Assembly (NCBI RefSeq): GCF_040605455.1
Contig: NZ_JBEXCV010000156.1
Location: 1-20,226 of the forward strand
DNA: 20,226 bases
Direction of reading: 5' to 3'
Origin: Embleya sp040605455
GTDB lineage: Bacteria > Actinomycetota > Actinomycetes > Streptomycetales > Streptomycetaceae
A model generated the notes under the pieces. That model did not search any database. It saw only the letters and a list, made by a program, of their open reading frames with translations, and had not been told where the DNA came from. Below, piece by piece: positions 6,046 to 13,932 of the stretch; within the stretch, counting starts at the first letter, position 1, and each line of letters opens with the position of its first letter. The translations under genes were made by a program, and so were the position numbers.

Positions 6046-6590
6046 AACCGTCCATATTCATGACAAAGTCAATCATCAAAACTCAAACAGGTCATTTGAA
6101 TTTGATTCTCACTTTACGAAAGAGACTCTGGGACGGCGCTCCAAGTAATGGATCGATGGAGTCGTCCGTAACGGATTTCGGAGCCGTCTGGGCGACCCGC
6201 GCCTACCCCACGTAACTTCTCACATAGAGACGAGCGGGCGATCCGACAGAAGGAACTGACATGGCGGGTTCATGGTGCGGCGACAAGGGCCTCAGGAAGG
6301 CCTGTCAAACCTCACGCCGACCTCACATCCGACACCGCCGAACCCCGAACCCACACCCACTGACAACAGACCCGGTCGCCTGTCGGATTGACGCTCGATA
6401 TGGTGAATTTCTTTTAAGAATTGGTCCGCTATTCTATTTCGCATTCCCGATTTTGCTATTCGCTGGATTCCCGGCGCGCTGATTCCGGATACCGTTCAGC
6501 ACACACTCGGCCTCCTGCCCAGCCGGAACACCCGCACGAACTGAACCCAAGCGCGACGCATGATCGTGCACCCGTCTCGATGCGATGGGG
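6046..6590. other. Long intergenic region with AT-rich patches; doubtful small ORF
   Basis: This stretch holds two AT-rich patches (6046-6120 and 6395-6480) separated by normal high-GC sequence. On the plus strand ATG 6261 follows an AAGGA ribosome-like site and opens 73 codons that start basic and end hydrophobic (IGPLFYFAFPILLFAGFPAR), but the base composition shifts in the middle of it, so it looks like a chance frame or a chimera. A short inverted repeat, TTCTT-tt-AAGAA, is at 6410-6421. No gene is supported. Confidence 0.35.
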
Positions 6591-6591
6591 G

Positions 6592-6990
6592 CATCCGTTC
6601 GGTTGCGCGGTTGAGGTTCTCGATGCTGCCTTTCAGGTGCGGGCTGTAGGGCGGGAGCACGGTGATGTTCGCGTCCAGGGTGGTCAGCGCGGTGGTCACG
6701 GTGCGGGAGAGGAAGTCCCTGCCGCGGTCGAAGCGCACGTGCTCGGGCAGGCCGCCGAAGGGCCCGTAGGCGTCGGTGCACACGATCGCGGAGCGCAACG
6801 CGGCCAGGACCGAGGCCCGCGTCGGGCAGCCGGGGGTGACGGCGACGCCGGTGATCGCTTTGGTCGCGCAGTCGATGAACCACGTGATGTACGGGTGGAC
6901 GAGGTCGCCGTCGGCGTCCACGCGCAGCGGGGCCTGGACGTGGTCGGCCAGCCATGCCGCGCCCCGACCGGACCGAAGTTCCCTGTGTGC
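6592..6990 (-). pseudogene. Transposase/integrase-core (rve, Mu/IS481-like) fragment
   Basis: About 130 codons of an integrase-core transposase remain. The DDE triad can be read: the first Asp in AAWLADHVQAPL, the second in VRFDRGRDFLS, and the Glu in PYSPHLKGSIENLNRA. WFIDCATKAITGVAVTPG is the typical beta-strand region between them. The N-terminal DNA-binding region (about 150-250 residues in the family) and the C-terminal Mu-transposase-type domain are both missing: homology begins near 6990 and ends abruptly after the residues ATERM at 6592. It should be inactive and marks an old transposition or deletion event. Confidence 0.75.
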
Positions 6991-7087
6991 ACTGATGATT
7001 GACCTATCACACCGTGATCGACCGGCCGGTTCATACTCGCGGTATAGGGCGCCGCCGTCCAGCCGCCACACAAGATCGGGAGCACAG

Positions 7088-7453
7088 TTGTCCAGTCAGA
7101 CACCACCTGTGCGGCGACGCAGGGACGCCCTGATTCTCGCCTCGGGTCCTGTGCTCGGAGCAGGTGTGGGCACGATAACCAACGTCATCACTTCCGAGTG
7201 GAATTGGTGGCTGTTCGTCTCATCCGGATCCGCGGCGTCCGCCCGGGAACACGTCGACCGCGCGGCGGCGAACTACGCGACCATGGGCGACCACTCGGGA
7301 ACCGCCAGAACCCACTTCGAACTGGGATGTCTCGCCGAACTGCGGGGCGAGCACGTCGTCGCGCGAACGCAATGGGAGACGGCGCTCGCGTTGTACGAAT
7401 CGATGGGATCTCCCGAAGCAGCCGGGATACGCACCCGACTGGGCACACTTTGA
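7088..7453 (+). CDS. Membrane-anchor/TPR fusion, probable internal-deletion derivative
   Basis: A 121-codon frame beginning at TTG 7088 with a GGGAG ribosome site. The first 12 residues are basic (PPVRRRRD), followed by a hydrophobic segment and the stretch GPVLGAGVGTITNVITSEWNWWLF, which I know as an N-terminal membrane module in front of large actinomycete NTPase/TPR proteins. After the residues VSSG the frame passes at once into a tetratricopeptide repeat: AANYATMGDHSGTARTHFELGCLAELRG, then ARTQWETALALYESMGSPEAAGIRTRL. This is how the C-terminus of AfsR/NB-ARC-type proteins ends. The several hundred residues expected between anchor and repeats are missing, yet the frame is kept. It is most likely an in-frame deletion remnant; whether it is expressed is unknown. 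Confidence 0.55.
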   Translation: MSSQTPPVRRRRDALILASGPVLGAGVGTITNVITSEWNWWLFVSSGSAASAREHVDRAAANYATMGDHSGTARTHFELGCLAELRGEHVVARTQWETALALYESMGSPEAAGIRTRLGTL

Positions 7454-7607
7454 CATGGCTCCCTCCGCTCGCAAGACCGGAAGATGCCCCGGACCGCCGA
7501 CACGAACAGGCAGCTGCGGCCGCGCGGTTCGCCGGCTCCTCCGCTTGCCCCGATGCCCCATGACCAGTCGCTCGCAACGGCCGTGGCGCCAACGGGCGGT
7601 ATCGCCG

Positions 7608-7720
7608 GGAGGCGCGATGCACTCGTTCAGCGTCGTACCGGCGCCCATGAATGCCTCGTGGCTTTCTCGGCGCTCATCGGTGTATCCCAGGCGTGCCGCC
7701 TCAACGGCAACGCGCCACGC
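7608..7720 (-). pseudogene. Protein-like fragment of unknown origin
   Basis: One minus-strand frame here reads AVEAARLGYTDERRESHEAF, then MGAGTTLNECIAPP. Its amino-acid composition is well balanced, unlike the Arg/Pro-rich frames around it, so it may be the relic of a real protein. It has no start codon with a ribosome site and no family I recognise. It could also be chance. Confidence 0.25.
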
Positions 7721-7896
7721 ACTTGGCCGCGTTGCCGCCGGACCACCGTCACACACCGCCGCACCGCACCGATGCCGGATTCGCGTGCACCTGCCCATCC
7801 ACGTCGACCGTGAGGCAGCATCGGGTGTCGACCGCGCGCCGGACAGCCACGGCGCAGCGGCGGCGTGTGTGCATGTGTATGGGCGGAGCGATGCCC

Positions 7897-7936
7897 GTGC
7901 GGATGCGGTGCGGTGCACAGTGCGGATGCGGTGCGG
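7897..7936. repeat. Tandem 23-bp repeat with 17-bp identical core
   Basis: GTGCGGATGCGGTGCGG occurs at 7897-7913 and again at 7920-7936, so the unit repeats every 23 bp. The core is itself built from smaller TGCGG steps. It lies in a G-rich low-complexity stretch without a gene, and slipped replication is the simplest origin. Confidence 0.6.
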
Positions 7937-7938
7937 AT

Positions 7939-8246
7939 CTACCGGGGGTCGGATTCGTCGTCGAACCAGGTGTCCGCTGCCGACGCGGTGGCTCGGGCCC
8001 ATCCGGGGGTGCGGGTCGTCTCGGTCTCGATCGGTGGGAGTGTGGCCGGCGCGGTCGCGACCGCGCCGAGCTGCGCCAGGCGCAGGCGCGGGGGTCGGGC
8101 GGTCAGGGGCAGCCACAGGGGTCCGGCGGGTTGGGCGCCCGGTTGTCGGACGCCAGTGGCAATGCGGCGGTGCGTGCGGTTGTCGCGCGGCCGGGCAGGA
8201 CCGCGAGGAAGCACCACTTCCGGCGGCCGAGCACGTGGTGTCTCAT
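7939..8246 (-). pseudogene. Possible frameshifted small membrane or secreted protein
   Basis: From ATG 8246 one frame reads MRHHVLGRRKWCFLAVLPG, a plausible basic start with a hydrophobic segment, then becomes Pro/Asn rich. Around 8110-8150 a neighbouring frame becomes the better one: AGPLWLPLTARPPRLRLAQL, then GWARATASAADTWFDDESDPR before the stop at 7939. The acidic ending looks like a genuine C-terminus. The two halves fit one small gene with a single frameshift. No ribosome site is visible and I do not know the family, so this is a weak call. Confidence 0.3.
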
Positions 8247-8295
8247 GGACAAGACGTCGACGGCATGACGCCTCGGCGGACACCTTGGGGGATGG

Positions 8296-9000
8296 ATGTC
8301 GACCGGTACCGGGCCCACGACCGACCCTTGGGCGCAGCGGCGGGTTTCCGCGAGTGGTGCGACGTTGAGGCTTCCGGCGGTGGTGTTGGTGTGCGTAGTG
8401 GTGGATCTGGTCTGGGAGGTGGTGAAGGCGAATCTGGATCGTGGGGTTCGGGAGGAGTGGCCGTGGCGGTTCACGGTGTTGGACACGTCCGCGTGTGCGG
8501 CGATCGTGGCGTTGTTGGGCGGGATCGTGGTGACTCGGATCCAGCTGTCCCATACGTTGCGGCCGGTTTTGAGTTGGTCCGCGTTCTCCGGTGGTAGTCA
8601 TCGGGTGGTGGATTCGTGCCGGACGGTGACGTTGAGGAACGCGGGGGGCGGACGGGCGATAGTGCGTTCGGTGTCGTATCGGGTGGCAGCGGCCGAGTCG
8701 TACGCGGGTCGGGTCGCGGCCCCGTCCGATTGGGTCCATGTCAATGTCGCGATCGGCTTCTTCGAGGCGCTCGGGCTCGAGCGGGATCGGGACTTCTTCG
8801 TTCTCCATCTCGGGGCCGGGGCGGCGATACCGATGCTCAGCACCTGGCGCGACGGCATGGAAATCCTCGCGCTGAACCCCGCGGCCTTCGAGCGGCTGTC
8901 GGTGGTCGACATCAGGATCGTCGTCACCGACGTCCTGGGCGACGTCCACCAACGCAATCTCCAGTGCATACGACCACGCCCCACGCGCTCCGCCGCCTGA
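8296..9000 (+). CDS. Membrane protein of unknown function with two TM segments
   Basis: A 234-residue protein with a good ribosome site (GGGGGA before ATG 8296). Two hydrophobic segments lie at about residues 23-43 (RLPAVVLVCVVVDLVWEVV) and 63-85 (CAAIVALLGGIVVTRIQL), joined by a short charged loop, so both ends are probably cytoplasmic. The C-terminal 145 residues are soluble-looking: strands such as SCRTVTLRNAGGGRAIVRSV and VDIRIVVTDVLGDVHQRNL alternate with loops, suggesting a beta-rich domain. Codon use is clean, with G or C at nearly all third positions, so this is a living gene amid the debris. It stands alone, with no operon partner on its strand. I do not recognise the family. Confidence 0.7.
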   Translation: MSTGTGPTTDPWAQRRVSASGATLRLPAVVLVCVVVDLVWEVVKANLDRGVREEWPWRFTVLDTSACAAIVALLGGIVVTRIQLSHTLRPVLSWSAFSGGSHRVVDSCRTVTLRNAGGGRAIVRSVSYRVAAAESYAGRVAAPSDWVHVNVAIGFFEALGLERDRDFFVLHLGAGAAIPMLSTWRDGMEILALNPAAFERLSVVDIRIVVTDVLGDVHQRNLQCIRPRPTRSAA

Positions 9001-9257
9001 CACCGCGCCCTGACCGTCGTCTCGTCCCCGCACCCTGATCGACGCATACGGCCACCGAGCCTTCTGGCACGCGACCCGGCAACGATGCCGTCGTTGACCT
9101 TTGCGCAGCGCTTGATTCGTGCTTCACCGCATCGCGGCGGGGAAGGCGGCAAACCTTTGGGCCGTCGCCGCCTCACGCCTGATGCACGAGACCTTGAGCG
9201 ACTGGGGCCGGTACGGAGTCGTGATCAATCCTGTTCGCGAGCTGGTGGAACACTGGT
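9001..9257. other. Intergenic, no gene seen
   Basis: No frame has a convincing start or protein-like content. The right part probably contains the left flank of the broken IS5-type transposase, but I could not identify a terminal inverted repeat. Confidence 0.4.
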
Positions 9258-9710
9258 GTGGGGCGACGTGAACTCGGCGATGACGAGCGGCAGTTGCTCG
9301 AACCGTTCCTGCCCATAGGCGGTTTTGGGCCGTATCCGGAACGGTTGCGGGAGCAGTTCGAGGGTGTGGTGTGGCGCTTTCGCACCGGCAGTCAGTGGCC
9401 GGAGGTGCCGGCGGAGTTCGGGGCCTGGTCGACGGTGTACGACCGGTTTCGTCAGTGGCGTGACGCCGGTGTGTTCGCCGCGCCCGGCGTCGACGCCGGG
9501 CGCGACCGAAGGCGGCGGCACCGGGCCGCTCGCGCGGCGGGTCGACCTGCAAGATCCATGTGGCGTGCGACCGGCGCCGCCGCCCCCTGGCCTTCACGAT
9601 CACCGAGGGGCAGGCCGCCGACAGCCCGCAGTTCGTCCCCCTCCTGCGGAAGATCAGGGTGCGCGGCCGGGTGGGTCGACCGCGCGAGCGGTTCAGTCCC
9701 TGCTTGCCCC
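9258..9710 (+). pseudogene. IS5-family (DUF4096-type) transposase, frameshifted and truncated
   Basis: The N-terminal domain begins at GTG 9258: MGRRELGDDERQLLEPFLP, then FEGVVWRFRTGSQWPEVPAE, then STVYDRFRQWRDAGVF, a typical IS5-type DNA-binding N-terminus. Around 9480-9510 the frame changes and the DDE domain resumes as APGRSRGGSTCKIHVACD, then RRRPLAFTITEGQAADSPQF and VPLLRKIRVRGRVGRPRER. Residues normally present between these parts, including the first catalytic Asp (the D-S-T/S motif), are missing, as is everything after the G-R-P-R motif, including the final Glu. The element therefore has a frameshift plus deletions and cannot make a working transposase. Confidence 0.8.
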
Positions 9711-9894
9711 GGTCGACCGGCGATCGCCCCGCGCCTTCTCGCTCGCCGGAGGGGGCTGACCTACACGGTGCCGCCGATCGAGGCCGGCCCACACGTCCGG
9801 GCGGCGCCTCCGGGCGTACGCGCACACCGGACCTGACGGCGAACCCGGTGTCCAGTGAATCCCCGACCCCGACCGAAGCAGCCGACACCCCCGA

Positions 9895-9960
9895 TTGACC
9901 GGTCGCGGCGGGGAACGCCTCGTCCTGGACCACTACCCGGAGGTGCTGCTGCCGAGCTCC
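9895..9960 (+). pseudogene. Possible IS21 IstA scrap
   Basis: A short frame reads ERLVLDHYPEVLL, close to the stretch L-D-H-Y-[LV]-E-V-L found in IstA transposases of IS21 elements. Only about 15 residues match before the frame becomes Pro/Thr rich. The call rests on this one motif and may be chance. Confidence 0.25.
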
Positions 9961-10236
9961 CCGGGAAAGGCCAGGTCACCAACGGCCCGGACACCCCGGC
10001 CCGAACCACCACCCAGCAGCAGACCCAAACCCCACACCCCCACCCACCCGGGCGTGTTCTCAACCGACCCGCAGAACCCCGTTCCACACACACCACCACA
10101 CCGCAACACCACGGCCACGCCACGCCATTCAGTCAGCAGCGGGGGTGAGGAGTTCAAGGGCAGGCGCGGAACTGCCCACTGCGGTGGGCCGGTAGATGTC
10201 CGGGGCGTACTCGCCCACTTGCGGCAACCCTGCAGT
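9961..10236. other. C- and A-rich low-complexity intergenic region
   Basis: The plus strand is very rich in C and A from about 10000 to 10130 (many CCCCA, CACC and CCACAC steps), which gives Pro/Thr/His-rich frames without protein character. The complementary strand has several G-runs and could form G-quadruplex-like structures. A small hairpin, GCCCAC (10174-10179) with GTGGGC (10184-10189) and a 4-base loop, lies about 50 bases after the LacI stop and could help end the sugar operon. Confidence 0.4.
10174..10189 (-). terminator. Weak terminator candidate after the LacI gene
   Basis: A perfect 6-bp GC-rich stem with a 4-base loop (tgcg), 47 bases downstream of the LacI stop codon and without a T-tract. 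It is the only stem I see close to the end of the sugar operon. Confidence 0.3.
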
Positions 10237-11280
10237 TCACGTCTGGGTACGGTCAGAGTGCCGCTGCCTGTATCCACGGGACCCGGCCCCCGGCGCGGGC
10301 CCCGTCGTCGCGCGGATCACCAGCTCAGGGTCGAAGAGAAGCTCCCCCGTCGGGACGTCCCGGTTGCTGACCAGAGCCAGAACGCTGCGGCCCACCTCCA
10401 GTGCCAGTCGGTCTCCCGGCTGGCGCACCGTCGTCAGCGGCGGATCCACGAATTCCGTGATCATCGATCCGTCGTAGCCAACGACCGAGATGTCGTCGGG
10501 CACCGAGCCGCCTTGCCGGCGGATCCCGCGAATCGCGCCGAGCGCCATGTAGTCGCTGGCCGCGACGATGGCCGTAACTCCCAGTTGGAGCAAGACATTC
10601 GCAGCCGCCTGACCGCCCTCCAGGGTGTACGACTGGCGGCTGACCCAACGCTCCGGCTCCTCGACTCCCCGTTTGGCCATGGCTTCGATGAAGCCACGCA
10701 CGCGCCGGTCTGCCGGACGGTTTCCCTTCGGCCCTGAAGCCATGCCGATGGTCCGATGACCCAGCTGGTACAGATGGTCGACGGCCAGCTCCGCGGCCAG
10801 CGCGTCGTCGGTGGAGAAGACGGGCACAGGCACGCCGTCGGCGAACTCTCCATTGATTCCGACATACGGGATATGCCGGGCCCTGAGGATTTCGTAGGTT
10901 TCCGGGTCCGCTCCCTCCACGGTGTTCGATGCGGAGAGGAAGACGACGGCCGCGATGCCCTTGTCGACGATCGAGGTGATGAACTCGCGCTCCTGGACAC
11001 CGCCGGGGAAGGACGGGCAGATCACGGTCTTGAGGCCATGCGGGGCGAGCGCGGACTCGATGCGTTCGGCGACGTCGGCGAAGAAGGGGTTGGACACGTG
11101 CTCGGTGACGACGGCCACGAGCTGGCCCTGCACCGGGCGCTCGTAGCCCAGCTCGGCCATGACGCGCTCAACCGCTTCCCTCGTCTTTCGCGCGACACCC
11201 TGCCGGCGGTTGATGACCCGGCTGACGGTTGCCTCGCTTACGCCCGCGCGCGCTGCGATCTCGACGATGCCGACTTTCAT
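10237..11280 (-). CDS. LacI-family transcriptional regulator of the sugar locus
   Basis: A 347-residue repressor. Residues 5-25 hold the LacI helix-turn-helix (IVEIAARAGVSEATVSRVIN), followed by the hinge-side helix REAVERVMAELGYERP. The rest is the periplasmic-binding-protein-like effector domain: VAVVTEHVSNPFFADVAERI, the central GHRTIGMASG, AIVAASDYMALGAIRGIRR, and the closing VVGYDGSMITEFVDPPLTTVRQP, all family signatures. ATG 11280 has an AAGGA ribosome site. It is the last gene of the SBP-permease-permease-GH36 operon, 34 bases after the GH36 stop, so it is likely made from the same transcript and represses its own operon until the imported sugar releases it. Its probable targets are the two TCTTGC palindromes at 16287-16351. 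The exact effector sugar is unknown. Confidence 0.93.
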   Translation of the reverse strand: MKVGIVEIAARAGVSEATVSRVINRRQGVARKTREAVERVMAELGYERPVQGQLVAVVTEHVSNPFFADVAERIESALAPHGLKTVICPSFPGGVQEREFITSIVDKGIAAVVFLSASNTVEGADPETYEILRARHIPYVGINGEFADGVPVPVFSTDDALAAELAVDHLYQLGHRTIGMASGPKGNRPADRRVRGFIEAMAKRGVEEPERWVSRQSYTLEGGQAAANVLLQLGVTAIVAASDYMALGAIRGIRRQGGSVPDDISVVGYDGSMITEFVDPPLTTVRQPGDRLALEVGRSVLALVSNRDVPTGELLFDPELVIRATTGPAPGAGSRGYRQRHSDRTQT

Positions 11281-11314
11281 GTACTTCCTTATTCCAGGTG
11301 GTTGTTCATGCCGT

Positions 11315-13075
11315 TCAGGTGCTGCTCCGAAAACGGACCAGTCCCATTCTCGGAACCGGCAGCCTGTGCAGACCGGGCAGGAGAGAGATTTGGGACTGTC
11401 TGGTCATACGACCGGTGGGAGCGTGCACCTCGATGTCCACCGTCGCTCCGCCGTCCCGCACGTCCAGAACGACATTGTCTGTGGATGTCGCATTGACCAG
11501 TACGGTCTCCGAGAAGACGGTGGGCCGGAGGGGGACGGTCCGCTCGCTGTACACGCTGAGCACGCACCGGCCGTCTGCGACGGCTTCGACCAGCGAGTAC
11601 AGGTCGTCGGGACGGCCGGGCTCGACGATCCCGTCGAGCAGCTGCGGCCGCAGACGCTGCCACTCGGCCAGCCAGAAGCGCGTGGTCTCGAGCTGCTCCT
11701 GGGTCAGCGTATCGAGTCTGACGGAGATCTGGGGCACTGAGTGCAGCGTACCGATGAGCTGCCGCGCCGCCGCCTCGGCCGACGCCGAGGTGTCCCACAG
11801 CAGCATGTCGGAGTGGACCGCGCCTCCCACGGCCAGCAGCGAAGTGTCGATCGTGCGCACCCGGTTGGCGGTCGCGTCGGCGGGGCAGTCGAAGGATCTC
11901 AGCATGTTCCCGAAGGCCGCCATGCCGGGGCCGACATATGGCTGACGGAGTTCGAGCAGCACGTCGGGGCGTACGGCTTCCAGCGCGGATCGCAGCTCGG
12001 TGAGCAGCTCGGTGAGCGCGTGCCCGATGTCACCGCGGCCGTCACCGGCATAGACCATGGCTTCGTCCAGGAAGTCGACCTTGAGGCCGTCCAGGCCGTA
12101 GTCGTTCACCAGGGACACGCACATGCGGACGACGTGGGCGCGTACTTCCGGTCGGCGCGGGTCGAGCACCTGAGCTCCGGGCACCCTGGCAGCGGCCGGT
12201 GCGAAATCCGCCCACTCCTTGTAGCACATCGCGAGTGGGCCCAGGAGAAACGGGGCAATCCATGCCATGTATCGAATTCCCCCCTCGCGCACGCGCGCCA
12301 CGTGCCCGGCGAAGTCGGGAAACTTGTCGGGGTCGGGAACCCAGTCGCCGCACCCCGCATACCCCCGGCCGCTCCCCAGGCTCTGCCAACCGTCGTCGAG
12401 GATGAGGACGCCGCAGCCCAGGCCCGCAGCCAGATCTGCCTGTGTTTCGACCGCGGCCGCGTTCACCTGCTGGTTGAAGGCGTACCAGGTGGAGTAGACG
12501 GGGACGCGTGCGGACTCCGGGACGGGCATGGCCGGCACTTCGGCCGCAAACCACTCACGCAGCATCCGCATTGCGGCGGCGACCGACTCGGCACGCGGTA
12601 CGAAGAGCAGTTGACGGGCAGCGGGAGCCGCCGGCAGGTCCAGATGCACGACGTAGGTGTCCTGCTCCTCGGACACCCCGAAGCGCAGGGTCACTTCCGA
12701 CACCGGGTCGGTCGCGGCGAATGTGAGCATGGTCGCGCCGGCGTAGTCGTAGAGGCACCCGGCGGCGAGCCCGTCGACGAGGCTGACACTGGCCCGGCCT
12801 TCCCAGTCCGCCACCAGCGTCCTGTTCCAGTCGGCCTGAGGGTGCCAGTAGCCGGCCGCGTCACCCAGCGGGACGGACAGCCGGATCGTGACCGGCCTCT
12901 CCGGCGCGTCGACGCTCAACATCTTCAGCCCGCCGGGAAGTTCGGACAGGGTCCATGCCGTCTCGGTGCCGGAGGCCAGGACGGCGACGTGCACGGTGTC
13001 GAGAAGTGGTTGATACGACGTCTGGACCAACTCGGCGGTGGTGACGGCTTCGTGGGACAGGATGCTCACATTCAC
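11315..13075 (-). CDS. GH36-type glycoside hydrolase (alpha-galactosidase-like)
   Basis: A 586-residue enzyme without a signal peptide, so cytoplasmic. An N-terminal beta-sandwich domain (to about residue 185) precedes a (beta/alpha)8 barrel. Visible active-site landmarks are STWYAF (195-200), ILDDGWQ (225-231), LKVDF at 331-335 whose Asp334 is the predicted nucleophile, and SFDCPAD at 394-400, which contains the predicted acid/base Asp. This is the GH36/clan GH-D plan (GH27/36 alpha-galactosidases). A C-terminal beta domain completes it. The enzyme is shorter than the classical GH36 enzymes of about 700-750 residues, and the specificity could be alpha-galactoside or a related alpha-linked sugar. 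It starts at GTG 13075, overlapping the upstream permease stop by 4 nt. Its place between a sugar importer and a LacI regulator says it splits the imported oligosaccharide. Confidence 0.88.
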   Translation of the reverse strand: MNVSILSHEAVTTAELVQTSYQPLLDTVHVAVLASGTETAWTLSELPGGLKMLSVDAPERPVTIRLSVPLGDAAGYWHPQADWNRTLVADWEGRASVSLVDGLAAGCLYDYAGATMLTFAATDPVSEVTLRFGVSEEQDTYVVHLDLPAAPAARQLLFVPRAESVAAAMRMLREWFAAEVPAMPVPESARVPVYSTWYAFNQQVNAAAVETQADLAAGLGCGVLILDDGWQSLGSGRGYAGCGDWVPDPDKFPDFAGHVARVREGGIRYMAWIAPFLLGPLAMCYKEWADFAPAAARVPGAQVLDPRRPEVRAHVVRMCVSLVNDYGLDGLKVDFLDEAMVYAGDGRGDIGHALTELLTELRSALEAVRPDVLLELRQPYVGPGMAAFGNMLRSFDCPADATANRVRTIDTSLLAVGGAVHSDMLLWDTSASAEAAARQLIGTLHSVPQISVRLDTLTQEQLETTRFWLAEWQRLRPQLLDGIVEPGRPDDLYSLVEAVADGRCVLSVYSERTVPLRPTVFSETVLVNATSTDNVVLDVRDGGATVDIEVHAPTGRMTRQSQISLLPGLHRLPVPRMGLVRFRSST

Positions 13076-13932
13076 TCCTTCACGGCCCCGGCGAGCAGGC
13101 CGGAGACAAAGTGGCGCTGGAGGGCCAGGAAGACGATGACCATGGGGATCGAGGCGACGGCTGTCCCGGTGAAAAGTGCTCCGTAGTCGGTGTCATCCAC
13201 GCCCTGCAGCGAGGCGAGCGCCACGGGGATGGTCAAGGAGGTGTTGTCTCGCAGCACGATCAGCGGCCATACGAAGTCGTTCCACTGGTAGAGGAACAGG
13301 AAGATCCCCAGTGCCGCGAGCGCCGGTTTCATGGGAGGCAGGACCACCTTGCAGAAGAGCCGGAACTCTCCGCAGCCGTCCATCCGGCCCGCATCCAGCA
13401 ACTCGTCGGGGAGGGCCGCCATCGACTGGCGCATGAGGAAGATCCCGAAGGGCAGTGCAAGGTTGGGCATGATGACGGCCTGGTAGGTGTCGAGCCACTG
13501 CAGCTCGGCCATCATCTTGAACAACGGCACCAGTGTGACCTGGGTGGGGATGACAAGTCCCAGCATGAGCACACCGAACAGCGCATCACGTCCCTTGAAG
13601 CGGTACTTGGCGAATGCGTAGCCGGCCAGGGTGCAGACCGCTCCGGCGCAGATGGTGTAAATGGCGGCGATGAGAGCCGAGTTGAGCACGACCCTGCCGA
13701 AGGATGCCTCCTCCTGGAGGCTCGCGAGGTTTTCTCCCAGGTGCCCGCCGGGCAGCAGCGGCGGCGGCGAGCCGAAGATGTCGTCGGAGCTGTGCGTGGC
13801 GGCGATAGCGAGCCAGTAGAACGGGATGGCGACGGCCGCGAGAGCGATGGCGAGGCCGGACGTCAGCAGGATGCTGTTGCGGCGCCGGCGTGCAGGAGCG
13901 AGGCGGCTGAACCCTGTCGAACGGCTCTTCAT
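13072..13932 (-). CDS. Carbohydrate ABC transporter permease (MalG type)
   Basis: A 286-residue inner-membrane protein of the CUT1 sugar-importer family. TM1 starts near residue 20 (LLTSGLAIALAAVAIPFYWL). The cytoplasmic EAA loop, which docks the ATPase, reads DELLDAGRMDGCGEFRLFCK followed by VVLPPMKPALA. The C-terminus HFVSGLLAGAVKE is the usual MalG ending (x-G-x-x-x-G-A-V-K). ATG 13932 overlaps the stop of the upstream MalF-type gene by 4 nt, and its own stop overlaps the GH36 start by 4 nt, so these genes are translationally coupled. No ATPase gene is in the operon; in streptomycetes one MsiK-type ATPase commonly serves many such importers. Confidence 0.93.
   Translation of the reverse strand: MKSRSTGFSRLAPARRRRNSILLTSGLAIALAAVAIPFYWLAIAATHSSDDIFGSPPPLLPGGHLGENLASLQEEASFGRVVLNSALIAAIYTICAGAVCTLAGYAFAKYRFKGRDALFGVLMLGLVIPTQVTLVPLFKMMAELQWLDTYQAVIMPNLALPFGIFLMRQSMAALPDELLDAGRMDGCGEFRLFCKVVLPPMKPALAALGIFLFLYQWNDFVWPLIVLRDNTSLTIPVALASLQGVDDTDYGALFTGTAVASIPMVIVFLALQRHFVSGLLAGAVKE

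Larger units (their letters stand above)
7454..8295. other. Degenerate region between the TPR remnant and a membrane protein gene
   Basis: No intact gene is supported here. Several long open frames exist on both strands only because stop codons are rare at this GC content. Parts look like former coding sequence on the minus strand (see the two fragments within it), and a short tandem repeat lies at 7897-7936. The composition around 7860-7940 (G and T rich, low complexity) is not coding-like. Confidence 0.5.

Noticed and set aside
6261..6482. 73-codon plus-strand ORF with a ribosome-like site
   Set aside because: Base composition changes from GC-rich to AT-rich in the middle, codon use is unlike its neighbours, and no domain is visible; kept only as a remark in the intergenic entry.
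7455..8597. 380-codon plus-strand open frame between the TPR remnant and the membrane protein gene
   Set aside because: It changes character several times, is Arg/Ala/Gly-rich without domains, and overlaps the clean gene at 8296-9000 in another frame.
10000..10135. C-rich stretch as a CRISPR array or tandem repeat
   Set aside because: There are no regularly spaced identical units; it is only low-complexity CCCCA/CACC sequence.
11741..13186. Long open frame on the plus strand opposite the GH36 and permease genes
   Set aside because: It is the antisense shadow of well-supported genes, with His/Gly/Arg-rich composition and no domain; long antisense frames are expected at this GC content.
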